From Tamarix chinensis (taxonomy: Eukaryota; Streptophyta; Magnoliopsida; Caryophyllales; Tamaricaceae): DNA of 64,000 nucleotides. Numbering within the stretch: the first letter of the stretch is position 1; each line of letters starts with the position of its first letter. The position numbers and the translations under genes were made by a program. The notes beneath the pieces were generated by a model. It saw only the letters and a program-made list of their open reading frames with translations, was not told the origin of the DNA and searched no databases. This document shows positions 1 to 13,440 of the stretch, piece after piece. The stretch lies in the NCBI GenBank assembly GCA_030549775.1, contig CM060181.1, positions 32,028,753 through 32,092,752 on the forward strand. Direction: 5' to 3'.

Positions 1-562
1 GATAGACATCAAACACGAGTCGATAATTAAAACGAGCATTCATAAAAGAAATGAGTCATTAACCGTGTAGGAAATCAGAGTGCGGTAATCAAAAGGTACA
101 GTTAAAAAGTATAGTTTTAAAGTTCCAAACATTAGAAACATCATACATCAGAAATAAACTAAACATAACGATATAGGAAAGATAAGATGGATGATAGACT
201 CCAACCACGTCACTCTTGACCCCCAAGCTAGGTCCAGGCTCAACTCTTAGCCCCGCCCGATGCCTCATAAACATCATAGGCATCAAAGATAGAATCACTA
301 ACCTGCACTAAGTTAGAAGGGCCTTCTGCTCGTGGGAATGAGTAGCACCCATGAAATGAGTGGTCAGTACGCTACGTACTGAGTAAGGTAACTGTGTAAC
401 TAAGGTCAAACATATAAGGCACATAACACAAGCATGATCATATAGGCAACATGTAATAATATAGGTAATGAGGCCGATTACATTCCAGATGAACTTATTC
501 TTTAGATCTCTTAACGATATACTCATTTCACACATACTCTTTATTAATCCATGCGAGTGCGA

Positions 563-915
563 GAACCCCACTATTATAGCCAGTGGACCAGAAATATATA
601 CAGAGCAGAACGCTCCTAACTCTATTATTTGCCTGTGGACCGGTCTTCAGGGAAAAATGCTCCTGGCCACTATTATTCACTGATGGACCGGTCTGACCCC
701 GACTCACATGGTGTTTTACTGTAAGTATTTAGTGTATTTCCCACGTCTTAGCTTCATTACATTTGGTTTGTTGAGCATGGAATCCCTCACCATTATAGTT
801 GGTGGACCAGAAATCGTATAGGGCAAAACGCTCCTAGCCACTATTATTCTCCGGTGGATCGGTCTCCAGGGCACCCCGGCCCCTGGCCACTATTATTCGT
901 CGGTGGACCGGTTTG
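563..915 (-). repeat. CCGGTGG/CCACTATTAT module array in LTR A
   Basis: The motif CCACTATTAT followed by CGGTGGACCGGTC or a close variant recurs five or six times, separated by stretches such as AGGGCAAAACGCTCCTGGC. The same modules occur at the matching place in the other long LTRs (8070-8415, 11805-11935, 27275-27690, 35480-35825 and, degenerate, 31940-32300 and 40230-40380). Confidence 0.65.
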
Positions 916-1570
916 AGCCTGGCTCAACAATCTTTCTCTTTAAATGATTCGTGTCTTATTTGATGATTTTATTTACCCTTGACATGCATGCCACCAATCT
1001 TCTACTTCTATCCTCCCAAGAGGGACCCGCCCGATATCTTGAGACTCTGGCACCTCCTATCTGCCCCGACATCCCTTCCTTATTCCATTACACACACTAG
1101 AAGCCCAATTCCATTGCAAATGGGTCAAGGCCCACCCCCTCATACCACTAAGCCCATTCATAGTCCTCCCTAGGGTTTTCTCCAGGAAAAAAAAACTGAT
1201 TTGGGCCTATGTGGCCCATCCTTCTCTACCCCACACGACCCAAACTATTTTAACACCCCACATGTCACGATCCTTAGATTCAACTCTCCCCTCATACCTC
1301 ACTTACCCTCATTTATTATTTCATTATTTTCTTTTTCTTTTTCCACCTTATCAAATTAGGGTTTCCTCCCAAACCCTATCCTGGTCTCTTATGTACCCTT
1401 ATACTATCCTACGTACTATTTTTCATCCAGAGCCTCTAGTCACCCAAACAACCCTTCCATTGCCTTCCTCACGCCCCAAAGTAACTTTCCATACATAAAG
1501 TTCGCCCCCATGCGGACCTTAACCATCCCATATAAATCCCTTGATATCTACCGTGCCAAACCCTAAAATT

Positions 1571-1658
1571 TCCATGCAAACCCTAGTTCCTCCCATGTAA
1601 ACCTTAGTTTCTTCCATGTAAACCTTAGTTTCTCCCATGTAAACCCTAGTTTCTCCCA
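1571..1658 (-). repeat. Four-unit AAACCCTA minisatellite in LTR A
   Basis: Four units of about 25 bases read CATGYAAACCYTAGTTYC. The core AAACCCTA equals the plant telo-box. It is a short version of the larger arrays at 12016-12545 and 26341-26700 in sibling LTRs. Confidence 0.6.
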
Positions 1659-2223
1659 CTCTTTTATTTTATTTAAATCCCCCCCTTTTATTCACCACTC
1701 ATGGGTCATGGGTTATTTAGGTCATCCTTACCTACGTTAGCCAACTTACTTCCCCTTGGTTATCTTACTTTCTCATTTTTCTCTTTCATGCCTCCATCCC
1801 ACATCACCACATCAAATGCCCTAGCATGCATGTCCTAAGGGGCCACATCACATCACGTCACAACTTGCAGCATATCCATATTAGCACATACCAGAAAAGA
1901 GCACATGAACATACCTATGTTCCAAGCCACGCTACACATAAAACAGTTAAGATAATAGCATATAGAACACGACATATGAATTATACAGGACATCCAAGGC
2001 AAGTAAGACACGTAACACACAGGCGACCTTAGCTACATCCTTACCTAAAATGTCATCGGGCTTGGAGCACGCTCCTACGCCTTCTGAGGGTTTTGACTTG
2101 GTTCACCTATACGAGGGAAATACTATGGGTTAATCTCCCTCTACCAAAATTATCATAATTTCCTATCTTACCCCTATCATGGCCTGCTAGTAACCAAAGT
2201 AAGTCTTAGTAATATTCATAGTA

Positions 2224-2401
2224 TTAAAGTAAGGGTTTCAATATTACTAATATTAATAATATTATTAGTTTTATAACGATACTAATATCGACCCTAAATT
2301 CTAGTAATAATAATATTATTATTAGCGATGAAAGCAATATAAAAGTAATGTCCATAATGATACTTCTATTACTAATGCTAGTAGTAGTAGTAATAATAGT
2401 G

Positions 2402-2437
<36 letters not shown>

Positions 2438-2547
2438 GTGATAATAATGCTGGAAATGATAATAATAATAATAATAGTGGAAATGATAATATTCATAATA
2501 ACATAATAATAGTAGTAGTAGTAGTAGTAGTAATAGTAATAATGATA

Positions 2548-2621
<74 letters not shown>

Positions 2622-2870
2622 AACAATGATAATAATAATGTCGAGCATGAAAAGGGGTAATAGTATTATAATAGCCAAAGTTAGTATTAATGTCATTTTT
2701 AGCAAAGTAATGATAATAATAATGATGATGATAGTAGTAGTTATAATAATAACAATAATAATAATAATAATAATAATAAGGATAGTAATGGTGGTAATAA
2801 TAACAAAGTTGTAGTCATGTACATAATAATACCATTAATTAGAAATATCTTCAGAATAAGAGTTAGAACA

Positions 2871-2932
<62 letters not shown>

Positions 2933-2945
2933 TAGTAGTAATACT
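2224..2945. repeat. Compound (AAT)n/(AGT)n microsatellite block
   Basis: Long runs of AAT, AGT and GAT trinucleotides end in a nearly pure TAG run at about 2872-2935. Open frames read from here (poly-Ile, poly-Leu, poly-Tyr) are artefacts of the repeat. The block lies between the GAGCACGCTCC motif and the GC-rich block, as in the sibling LTRs. Confidence 0.9.
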
Positions 2946-4280
2946 ATTAATATTAAAAATCATTAACACTTCTATAAAAAGTTTAAGGGTTACGAAACTG
3001 GGATACCACCTAGGCTTAGTGGTGGAGCCGGCAGCGGTGCGACGACGGCGGCGGCGGAGGAGGAAGGGAGGTGGAGAGATGGATGTGGAGGCTAGGGGAG
3101 AAGTAGGGGAAAATGGAGGTGTGGGGAGGTAGATTAAGTTCCCCTGGTTATTTTGGGGGTAGAGGTGGCGCTACAGGTGGTAGAACCAGTGGCAAATGGC
3201 AGCATGAGGGGCAGCGTAGGGTCAAAATGGGTTGTTCGGGAGGGGGACTTTGCACCGCCGGTGTGGCTCGTTTAGGGAAAGGCAAGGAAGGAGGGTGGCT
3301 CAGTTGCATAGAGGGCGGTGCAGGGAAGGTTTTGGTGGCCGGAGTGGGCGGTGGCAATGGCTGACGGCGGAGGAACAATGGTCTGATTGGGAGGTGGCGC
3401 GCGGGTTGAGTTTCTGGGCTGCCAAAATCAAAACCCGATTATGGCAGCCTTCGGGGCTATATATAGCTCGATTGGAATGGAAAATGACAAAGGGGAGTGG
3501 GAGAGTAGGGGGGAAAGGGTTATGGGGCTCCAGCCGGGGAGGATAGGCCGGCGCAGGTCTACCTTCGTAGGTCATTTTTGACGGGAAAGAAGGGGATGGC
3601 GCGCTCAGGAGAGGGGATGGCCGACCGTGATGAAGTGACAGGAGAACAACGGGTCAAATGGCATAATCGGTGGCAGAAAATCTGGCACGGATTGAGGGAG
3701 TTACAGGCGGCGCGAGAGGAAGAAGACGACGTAGGGGAAGAGGAGGAGCTGGACTGGTGGTCCAGCAGAAAAGAACAAAGAAAGGGGAAAGGCCGAACCG
3801 GCCGGGAGAATGAGAGAAAAAAAAAAGAAACGACACGGCTTGGGCCGCGCAGGGAAGGAGTAATTGGGCCAGCGGGCCAGCCCAGGTCAGGGAAAGGAGG
3901 GAAAAAGGAAGAGAAGGAAAGGAAAGAAAAGGAAAAAGAGGGGGGAAAAGAAAAAAAGAAAAAGGAAAATAAAAGGAAAAAGGTGGGTTGGCTTAATTAA
4001 TATATTTTAGGTATTTTGGGATATTTAATAAAATATTAATATTAAAATAATAATTAAATTCTCTTTTTAGGTTAATTTAGGGATTTTGAAAGATTATTCT
4101 TAAATTCCATTTTAATTAGAAAAATACACAAATTTTTCCTATTTAAATTATTTATTAATTTCTCCTATATTTTCTTTAATTAATTCTCTCTTATTTTAAT
4201 AAAAATAGCTTATTTAATTAATTTTCCTAATAAATTCTTATTTGGCCACAATTCCCTAAATTAGGTTTTGGGGTATTTCA

Positions 4281-7200
4281 GATAGTAAGGAGAATTTATT
4301 GATAGTGATAACATTTATGATTATGATTAGTTATTATTTAATAAGTTGATTTTTTATACTAAATCCAAGCCTACTCATAATTTTATTGTCGGAGATCATC
4401 TTGTCTTATTCCCTATGATTTTGACATGTTATGCACTTATTTATTTATATATCTATCATCATAATGTATAGTTTATATATATCAAAATATTTGATAGTTT
4501 CTATATCACTGATGTTATTGCTTGAGTACATGGTGGTTATGGTGATGGGAATGATCCATTGCACCCTCGCAGAATGTGTTGGAACTTAGAAGATATAAAC
4601 TTTGGTCTATTACATTTATTTCATTGCTATTACTTTTATAGTTTTATTATCTTAATGATAAAATTTAGATATGCATGTTTTAGATCCTCAGAGGAGGGAC
4701 AAAGAAAGAAATAGAGTTAGGATGATACTAGAGGAGTTTGAAACAAAAGGAAAAAAAAGTTTGAGGTGGATTTTAATTTTTAGTCAAGCACTTTAAATGC
4801 AACCTGTCCATATATTAAATGGTTTGGCAAATGCGTTGGAAATAAGATTGGTATAAATATACCACCATGTTATAAGTGGTGATAACATATCTCTCATGAG
4901 GATAAAGCAAAGATCTTCCTCAAAATTGAGTTAACATTTACTTATTATCTTTTTTAATTAAGTAATCAAATCAAAATTATATAATTTCTAACATATTATT
5001 ATGTATATATGTAGAAATGTTTTGATTTAGCTCCATGTAAGACAAATTTTTCATGGCCTAGGATTCAATAATTCTTCATTAAATGATTGTTAATCGATAC
5101 AAAGATTGTAAATGTGATCATGAAAAGTTTGCCAAGAAGATATTGATTATGTGACTTCTTTTTTCTAGCCAAATGTGTGGAAAATATGTATCAATCTATG
5201 AAATTAAGGGGATGTAAAGTAGTAATAAATTTTGGTATAAAAATTGAATAAAATTACATATAAAAAACATGAATAAATTACTATTTTATTAGTGAAGGCT
5301 TTGGTAGACAAAAATATTGTAAATAGGGTAAAATAGACAGCTTAATCTTGTCATGGTGCAAAATCATTGTCATAATATTACTAAAATAAGGTATTTTTAG
5401 GTTTTTGTTTCTCAATTTTTTTCATTAGTAATGTATTGTAATGTATTAACTTTTCTATTAAATGTAGGCCAATCTATAAACACACACAAAAAAACAACAA
5501 CATATAGTTGAAGATATTAATGTATTATAATGTATTACTGTGTAAAAACTCTTCTAGTTTGGCACCTTGAACCATTCTCCCTTCCCTTTTTTATGCAAAG
5601 TTTTGTTGATACACCTTTGAGCCTGTAATCCATTTTTTTCTCCATTCTTTCAATCCTTGATACCTTATTCTTTCCTTGGTTATATCCCTAAGTTCTTGTC
5701 ATGTTTTATCATTCTTAGGTGATTTAATGGAGGTTTTGGAGTGGTGAGATAAGATATACATGCTTAGGGACTAGTGTCCTTTTCGATAAGATACTACTCA
5801 TAGTTAGGTTTTTTATGCTAAATATTATGTATATTTGTGTGTATTATCATGCTGGTTGTTAATATTATGATATGGTATTGTGGATTATATGATGGAAAGA
5901 GAGTAAAAATGAGAAATAAATGCTTATACAAAATTGATATGATAAATTTTATCTTGTAAGCCCTAAGTGAAATAGTGTGATATATGGTTTTTGTAATGTG
6001 GGATTTGATAAAGTGTGATAAGTAATGAATATATTTAAGATGTATGGTAATGAAATAAATTAAGGATTTGAAAATAATGATATTAGATATATAAGGTTTT
6101 TGTGAAATAAAGACATTTGTTTATCCTTAAGGGATTTTTGGTTAGTATGGGTATAATATGGAAAATTTGGTATTCTCCTATGTTAAAATGCTAAGAATAT
6201 CACGTGGAATGTTTAGAATATTTATGAATGGCCTAGGTCCAAATGAAATGAGAAAATAACCTAAATTAGATATATTAACCCTAGAAGCGAGGTTAATATC
6301 ATATATATAAGATGTTGGAGTTAGAAAATAATTTTTGGATATGTTATTAATCTTGGTATTTTAGGAATTTATATTGAATTTAATGGTTATATAAACCTTT
6401 TTATAAAAGTTATAACTAACTTGTGAAATTAGGGCTTTATATGGGTTATATATAGTAACTCTTGAGATAAGGTTGTTATCGCATGCATAAGATAGCAAAG
6501 TTAGACCTTAGTTTCTGGCTATGTTGATAATAATAACAATATTTGAAGAAGATGTGATAAATTTGATGGATAAATAATTAATATGGAAGAATTTATGTGG
6601 CATGAGTTCTTCCTCAAGTGTTGAAGATTCGAAGATTAGAAGGGAGTTAGTTCAGTGGGTTGAAGATGAAAAAGAGGAATATGAATCTTCAAGCAGGATT
6701 CATGGAATATGGGTAGAGTGATATGAATATTCAAGCAATATTAAAGGATGAATTCAACAAGAATTTTAACTTTGAATGTCACTTCAAGAAAAAATTCAAA
6801 GTATCCTATCTAATATTACTCTAAGTAGCCTTACTAAGTAATATCCACTTACAAAAGGGAAAAATGGCCAAGTATATTACTTGTATTAGATTTCAAATAG
6901 GTTCAACATTCATGTTACAAGGTGTTAACTTATGTCTTATATAGACAGTCACAAATTAGATAATTAGTACACCGAGGTAGATAAAGTAATATAAACATGG
7001 CTAACTAGCGCACTAACTAGTAATAACAACATAGTACTAACCTATATAATATATAAATTAAACAAACAATTATTTCAAACAAACATAGCTCATTATTACT
7101 CAAGAATAACTAAAAAGAGTCCTAATTTACATAAAAATTATAACTAGGTCTCATTGACTTGTACGTTTGACTTCCCTACATAATAGCTTCCTTTGATTTG

Positions 7201-7355
7201 TAATAAATCGTAACATACGAAATATTAGATATGTTGACATTTTGAAGTGAATTAATCTTCTACATACAAATATGTCATATACTTGCAAGAGTTAGTCAAA
7301 GTACACTTGTTAAGGTTAGTCATATTATTAATATTATCATTAGAGATAAAAAAAA
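4281..7355. other. AT-rich spacer without recognised gene
   Basis: About 3.1 kb between LTR A and LTR B. It is AT-rich, has no long open frame and shows no splice-linked coding blocks. I recognise no transposon domain or RNA gene. It may be decayed transposon sequence. Confidence 0.6.
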
Positions 7356-8069
7356 TGTAACACCCCAAAATTTACTATTTTAAAAAAAATGGAAGCAATA
7401 AATTAGAACCTATGAATTTCGAGAATGCTATCGCCACACTTAATACCAGACTGGTTCAATCTTACCATTCTAGTACTAGGTGCTAAGGCTAAAAGAAATT
7501 CAATGATAAATATAAATTAAAACTAAACAAGGATTCAATTTAGCATTAATTGATTATAAAATAGAATTTAGAGTGCGAAGTCAAAGAGTTATAAACCAGT
7601 GTACATAGTCGAAGTTCCTTAAGAGGAAACAAGTTTACAAATGGTAAAAGATAAATTTAGAAAACTCAAAACATATATTAGAAATTCATATAAGGGAAAT
7701 CTGACCACGCCACTCTTGATCTTCGTGCCAAGTTTGAACTCAGCACTTAGCCTCGCGTGATGCGTCGTGAATGTCAAAGGCATCAAAATAAGCATCACCC
7801 ACCTGTACAAAGTCATAAGGGCCTTCTGCTCATGGGAATGAACACCCATAAAACGGGTGGCTAGTACGCTACGTACTAAATAAGATAACCAAGCACCAAG
7901 GCCAACACAAAAAAGCACATGATCCAATTTGGATAATAAAACAACATACGATCACTTCAGATAAATAAATTAAGGTCATTCATAGTCCGGATTAATTAAT
8001 TACTTAATTAATCTCTTATCGGTACTCATTTCACACCATACTTTTTATCAATTCATGCGAGTACGGGAA

Positions 8070-8415
8070 CCCCACAATTATAGTCGGTGGACTGGAAACA
8101 TATAGGGCATAAAGCTCCTGACTACTATTATTGCCGGTGGACCGAAAACATGAAGGCATAAAGCTCTTGACTACTATTATTGCTGGTGGATTGGTCTAAC
8201 CCTTACTCGCATGGTGTTCCACTGTAAGTACTTAGTATCTTTTATGTGTCTTAGCAACCTCAGGGTTTGGTTTATTAAGCTCAAGATCCCCCACTATTCT
8301 ATCTAGTGGAGCGGTCACATATAGGGCAACATGCACCTAACTATTATTATAGCCGGTTGATCGGTCACATATAGGGCGAAATGCCCTAACCACTATTACT
8401 TACCGGTGGACAGGT
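8070..8415 (-). repeat. CCGGTGG/CCACTATTAT module array in LTR B
   Basis: Repeated ACTATTATTGCCGGTGGA-type modules with intervening TATAGGGCA-type spacers, in the same arrangement as in LTR A. Confidence 0.55.
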
Positions 8416-9779
8416 TTGGGCCTAGCTCAATAATCTTCCACTTTACATGATTAATGTCTTATAGTGTCTTATTTAGAAGTTTCACCCTAGACATGCATGA
8501 CTAATTCTCTCTATGCCTATCCTCCAATGGACCCATCCCATATCATAAGATTCCTACACCTCCTAACTTGCTCCAACAACCTTTCCTCCTTATCCTAGAT
8601 CACATTAGTGGCCCAACTCCTAAGTATATGGGTCAAGGCCCACTACCATACACCTCCAAGTCCACTCACCACCTCACTCTAGGGTTTTATCAAGAAACCC
8701 TAATTTGGGCCTATGTGGCCCATCCTTCCCACCTCACACAACATAACTCTTAGATTCAACTCTCATCATTTCACTTACTCACCAAGTACATGTGTGATCA
8801 TGAAACCCCAGGTAACCACATCAAATCCTACTAGACATACTAAACCCTAGCTTTCTCATTTCCACATGTCACCCCTCCATTTCTCACCTTCCACCTCCTA
8901 TTTTCCATGCTAATCATGTTCATCCCTCACATGATAATTTCCATCATCATTTCATACTCCACTCACCCTTATTTAATTATCTTTTACCACCTTCTCAGAC
9001 TAGGGTTTTCTCTCAAACCCTAGCTCAGTCTCCTATGTACCCTTATACTGTCCCACATACTATTTTCACCCAAAACCTCCAAACATCCAAACAACTATTT
9101 CGTTACCTTCCTTACACCCCAATTCAACTTTTCATACGTAAATTTTACTCCCATGCAAACTCTAATCTCCCTATGTAAACCTTCGAACGTTCTCATGCAA
9201 AACCCTAAACTCTCATTCAAACCCTAGATTCTTCCATACAAAACCTAGATTCTCCCACTCTTTTATTTTATTTAAAATCCCCTTTTCATTCATCCATCCA
9301 CTCATGGACCATAGAACATTTAGGTCAATTCCACCTATATTAGCCAACTTACATCCCTTTAGTCATCTCACTCCCATTTTTTTTCATCTTTCCACCCCAC
9401 AATACCACATTAAACATCCTCACATGCATGTCTTAAAGGATCACAACACATTACATCACATTTCACCATATATACATAGTAACACAAGCCATATGAAAGC
9501 ACATAAGCATACCTCAATCGCACTACACATGAAATAGTTATAACGATAAGCATAAGATACATAACACATCATAATATATGACATACAAGGCATACAAGAC
9601 ACATAACTCACATAAGGCTTTAGCTACATCCTTACCTAATACGACACTGGTCTTCGAGCACGCTCCTACGCGTCCTTAGGGTTTTGACTGGTCTCACCTA
9701 TAAGAGGGAAAAACTAAGGATTAGGTTCCCTCCTACCAAAATACTAATATTTTTCTATTTTATTCTAAGATTAGGGTTA

Positions 9780-10081
9780 TAGATAAAATAATAATATAAT
9801 AGTAGTAGTAGCACTAACTAAATACTAATCTTGCTAAAGATACAAGTAATAATAGTAATATTGGAAAAGATGATAATGTAAGGTTTGAAGATTTTACCTT
9901 AATAATAATAATGATACTAAAAATAATAATAATGATAATAATAATAATAATAATAATAATGATATTAATAATAACATTAATAATAATAATAATGGTATAA
10001 TTAAAAATAATTGTGAAATAAGAGCTTCCACCCTTTACCGAAATAATAATAGTAATAATTATAATAATAATAGTATTACGA

Positions 10082-10119
<38 letters not shown>

Positions 10120-10300
10120 TGATGATGATGATGATGATATTAATCGAAAATAATGTAAAGTAGGGTTTCAACCCTACATTGAAATAATAATAATAATCGA
10201 AATAAAAACAAAATAGGGCTTCGACCCTCAATAGTAATAATAATAATAATAACATTAATAATAGTAATAATAATAATTAAAATAATAGTAATATAATAAA
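9780..10300. repeat. (AAT)n/(GAT)n microsatellite block in LTR B
   Basis: Several AAT runs, including a long one near 10085-10115 that turns into GAT repeats, interrupted by short unique stretches such as AGGGTTTCAACCCT. Same position in the LTR as in the siblings. Confidence 0.85.
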
Positions 10301-11533
10301 ATTAAATAAACAAAGCTTGTATAATAAGGGTTTAAAGGTTGAGAGGGTTTAGGGTACCACCTTGGGTTGGTGGTGACAGGAGGCACCGGTGGCAGTGTAC
10401 GGCGTCGGCGGCGATGGCCGGAAAAAGGGAAGAAAAGAGAAATAGTTGAGTGGTGGGAAAAGGAGAGGGAGAAAGAGGGTAGAAGTTGGGGTGTTGGTGG
10501 TTGCCTAGATGGAGAGGAGTGGAATGAAGGTGGCGGCACACAACAGCGGTTGTGGTGGCCGAGAGTGGAGGAAAGAGAGAAAGATAGGAGGAGGAGGAGG
10601 AGGAGAGGGAGAAAGGGGAAAAGAAGGGTAGGGGGAGGTAGAGGAAAGTTTTCAGTGTAGTTTGGGAGGTGTAGGAGGCGGTGGTTACGGCAAGAGTGAT
10701 GGCTAATGGTGGTGCGAAGGGCAGTGGAGGTGGGAGGAATAATTGATCGAGAAGGTTACTTTACATGGCTGAAGTGGCTTGTGCAAGGCAAATCGAGGGA
10801 GGAGGGTGGTGTAGTTAGATAGAGGATGGTGCAAGGAGCGGTGATGTGGGTAGTTCGAACGACGGTGTTGGGCGACGGCGACGACAATGGTGTCTGAAAG
10901 GCCGATGGCGCATGGGAGAAATTTTCTGGGCTGTGGGAAAAAGCTCAAATCCAAGCTGGTTATGGGGGTATTTGTAACACCCCCAAAATTTACACATTTT
11001 TTTAAAAGTAATACTCACAAATTAAAACCGTAAATTTCTGGGGATGTTACCGCCACACTTAGTACCAGACCGGTTCACTCCTACCGTTTCGGTACCAGTT
11101 GCTAAGGCTAAAAAGACACTATTAATAACACCATAAAAATACAAATTTATAAAAACGAAAATCAGAGTACGCGCAAGTCATACATAATTCTAAGTACCAG
11201 CTATTGTTTTTCCAGATAATAATTAAACAACGTTAGTAAAATTGTTCCGACAATTCAAACATAATAAAAGATAACATGAGTCATAAGTTAAAAAGGAAAA
11301 CGACCACGTCTCTCTAGAAATTGATCCAGTCCAGCTATCACTCTGCCCCTCCTGATGTCCCATAGACATCGATAGTATCAAAGTAGGTGTCTCCTACCTG
11401 CAATAGGTCAGACGAGCCTTCTTCTTGTGGGAATGAGCAGCACCCATGAAACGGGTGATCAGTACGCTACGTACTGAGTAAGGTAATCGAGTACTAAGGC
11501 CGACACATAACATATTAATTCATGCAGGATAAA

Positions 11534-11711
11534 GACCAACATACATTTACAAACCCAAATATATGATACATAGAAGCATAGAATGAAATCCATAACTTAT
11601 AGTTTACAAGTCCACACATAAGGACCAACATACATTTACAAACCCAAATATATGATACATAGAAGCATAGAATGAAATCCATAACTTATAATTTACAAGT
11701 CCACACATAAG
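11534..11711. repeat. 89-bp tandem duplication inside LTR C
   Basis: Two adjacent copies (11534-11622 and 11623-11711) begin GACCAACATACATTTAC and differ at about one base (AGTTT against AATTT), so the duplication looks recent. Confidence 0.9.
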
Positions 11712-12015
11712 GCCCAAAAAGGTCCAGATTAATCATTTAGTCTTTCTTTTATCAAAACTCGATACGCACCATACCTTTTATCATACCCATGCGAAAATAG
11801 GAACACCCCACTATTATAACCGGTGGGCCGGTCATACATAGAGCATCATGCCCTAACCACTATTATTACCCGTGGATCGGTTACATATAGGGTAAAACCC
11901 TAACCACTATTCCTGACCGGTGGATCGGCTTGGTTCCTGCTCGCATAGTGTTCCACTGTAAGTAATTAGTATCTTTTAATAGCATTCACGATCTGGTTTG
12001 TCTTTATTGAGCTCG

Positions 12016-12545
12016 GAATCCCTAACTCCACGTACCACACTTCCATACAAACCCTAACTCCCATGCAAACCCTAACTCCACGTACCACACTTCCATGTAA
12101 ACCCTAACTCCCATGCAAACCCTAACTCCACGTAGACATACTTCCATGCAACCCTAATCCACATGCAAAACCTAACTCCACGTACCACACTTCCATGCAA
12201 ACCCTAATTCATAAGCAACCCTAACTCCACGTAGACATACTTACATACAAACCTTAACATCATGCCATTTCATGCAAACCGTAACTCCATGCCATTCTAT
12301 GCAAACCCTAGCACCATGTCATTTCATGCAAAACCCTAACATCATGTCATTTCATGCAAACCCTAACACCATTCCATTTCATGCAAAACCTAACACCATG
12401 CCATTTCATGTACCACCCTAACACCATGCCATTTCATGCACAACCCTAACACCATGCCATTTCATGCAAAACCCAATACCATGCCATTTCATGCACAACC
12501 CTAACACCATGACATTTCATGCAAAACCCCAATACTACATTGTTA
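12016..12545 (-). repeat. Telo-box-bearing minisatellite in LTR C
   Basis: Some 20 or more imperfect units carry CATGCAAACCCTAAC. The first half alternates with TCCACGTACCACACTTC; the second half has CACCATGCCATTTCATG units of about 27 bases. The recurrent AAACCCTA is the plant telo-box (complement TAGGGTTT). Confidence 0.8.
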
Positions 12546-13029
12546 CACTTCCCATCATGATTTTACAACCCTAACATGCATGTCTTAAGATCATATCATA
12601 CAATAATGACATAAACATACACATAATTCTCATGCCATAGTTTATTCACACCAACAAACTTCAACTCTATAATCATGCCACAGACGAAATAATTAATAGT
12701 AATAAACATAGAATACATGGCATATGAAACACATAATGCATATAAACACACAAATGGCCTTAGTAAACCCTTACCTAAATTGTCACCGATCTTGGTGCAT
12801 GTTCCTATTCCACTTGAGGGGTTTGACTGGGTTCACCTATTATATAAAAGTATACTAGAATTAGGCTCCCTTATAAAATTTTATTATTTTCTAACTTATT
12901 CTAATATTTTGTTTTTAATTAAAATAATATTACACAATAATTAACTATACAAAATATTACTTAAAATACAAATAATTTCCTATTTTCATTCGAAAAGGGT
13001 GGTGATATAAGGGTTTCTACCCTTCACCA

Positions 13030-13391
13030 AAATAGTATTAGTAATAGTAATGATAATGATAATAATAATAATAATAATAAAGTAAAACATTATTAATAAT
13101 ACTCTTATTAGTAGAATATTAATATTAATAATACCATAAATCTTAAAATTACAAGGTGGCTTTCGAAACCACCCCATTTAATAATAATACTATTCAAAAA
13201 TGTAATAATGATATTAATATTATATATATACTTATAATATAAAAGTTAATAAAGATAATAATAATAATATAATTAGTAATAATATTAAAAATGTTAATAA
13301 TAGTAATAAAAAGCAAAGGTGCGAGACTTAATTAAATTTCTAGGTTTCTACCCATCCTGAAATAATTACAATATTAAATAAATAATTACAC

Positions 13392-13423
<32 letters not shown>

Positions 13424-13440
13424 GTAAACATGTAATAATT
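13030..13440. repeat. AAT-rich microsatellite block in LTR C
   Basis: AAT runs around 13050-13080, 13255-13310 and 13396-13424, separated by AT-rich sequence and the phrase GGTTTCTACCC, at the standard position in the LTR. Confidence 0.75.

Larger units (their letters stand above)
1..4280 (-). mobile_element. Long solo-type LTR A, cut by window edge
   Basis: The right end reads TTTTGGGGTATTTCA, which on the minus strand is the start of an LTR (TGAAATACCCC). The other terminus (TGTAACACC-type) lies before position 1; by comparison with the copy at 7356, roughly 150-200 bases are missing. Landmarks shared with the other copies follow in the same order: a CACCCATGAAA/GTACGCTACGTACTGAG block near 350-385, CCACTATTAT/CCGGTGG modules, AAACCCTA repeats, a GAGCACGCTCC block near 2066, a trinucleotide block, a GC-rich block, a TATA-like TATATATA at 3459-3466, and an AT-rich end. 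No gag-pol domain is present. It is probably a solo LTR of a Ty3-gypsy element; the assignment to a lineage (perhaps a Tekay/Del chromovirus, from the ends) is inference. Confidence 0.7.

Noticed and set aside
2224..2814. Long poly-Ile, poly-Leu and poly-Tyr frames on both strands
   Set aside because: They are translations of AAT/AGT microsatellites and exist in every frame.
3578..4000. 140-codon Lys/Glu/Arg-rich frame
   Set aside because: Product of the purine-rich stretch on the antisense strand of the LTR; not conserved in length or frame in sibling LTRs.
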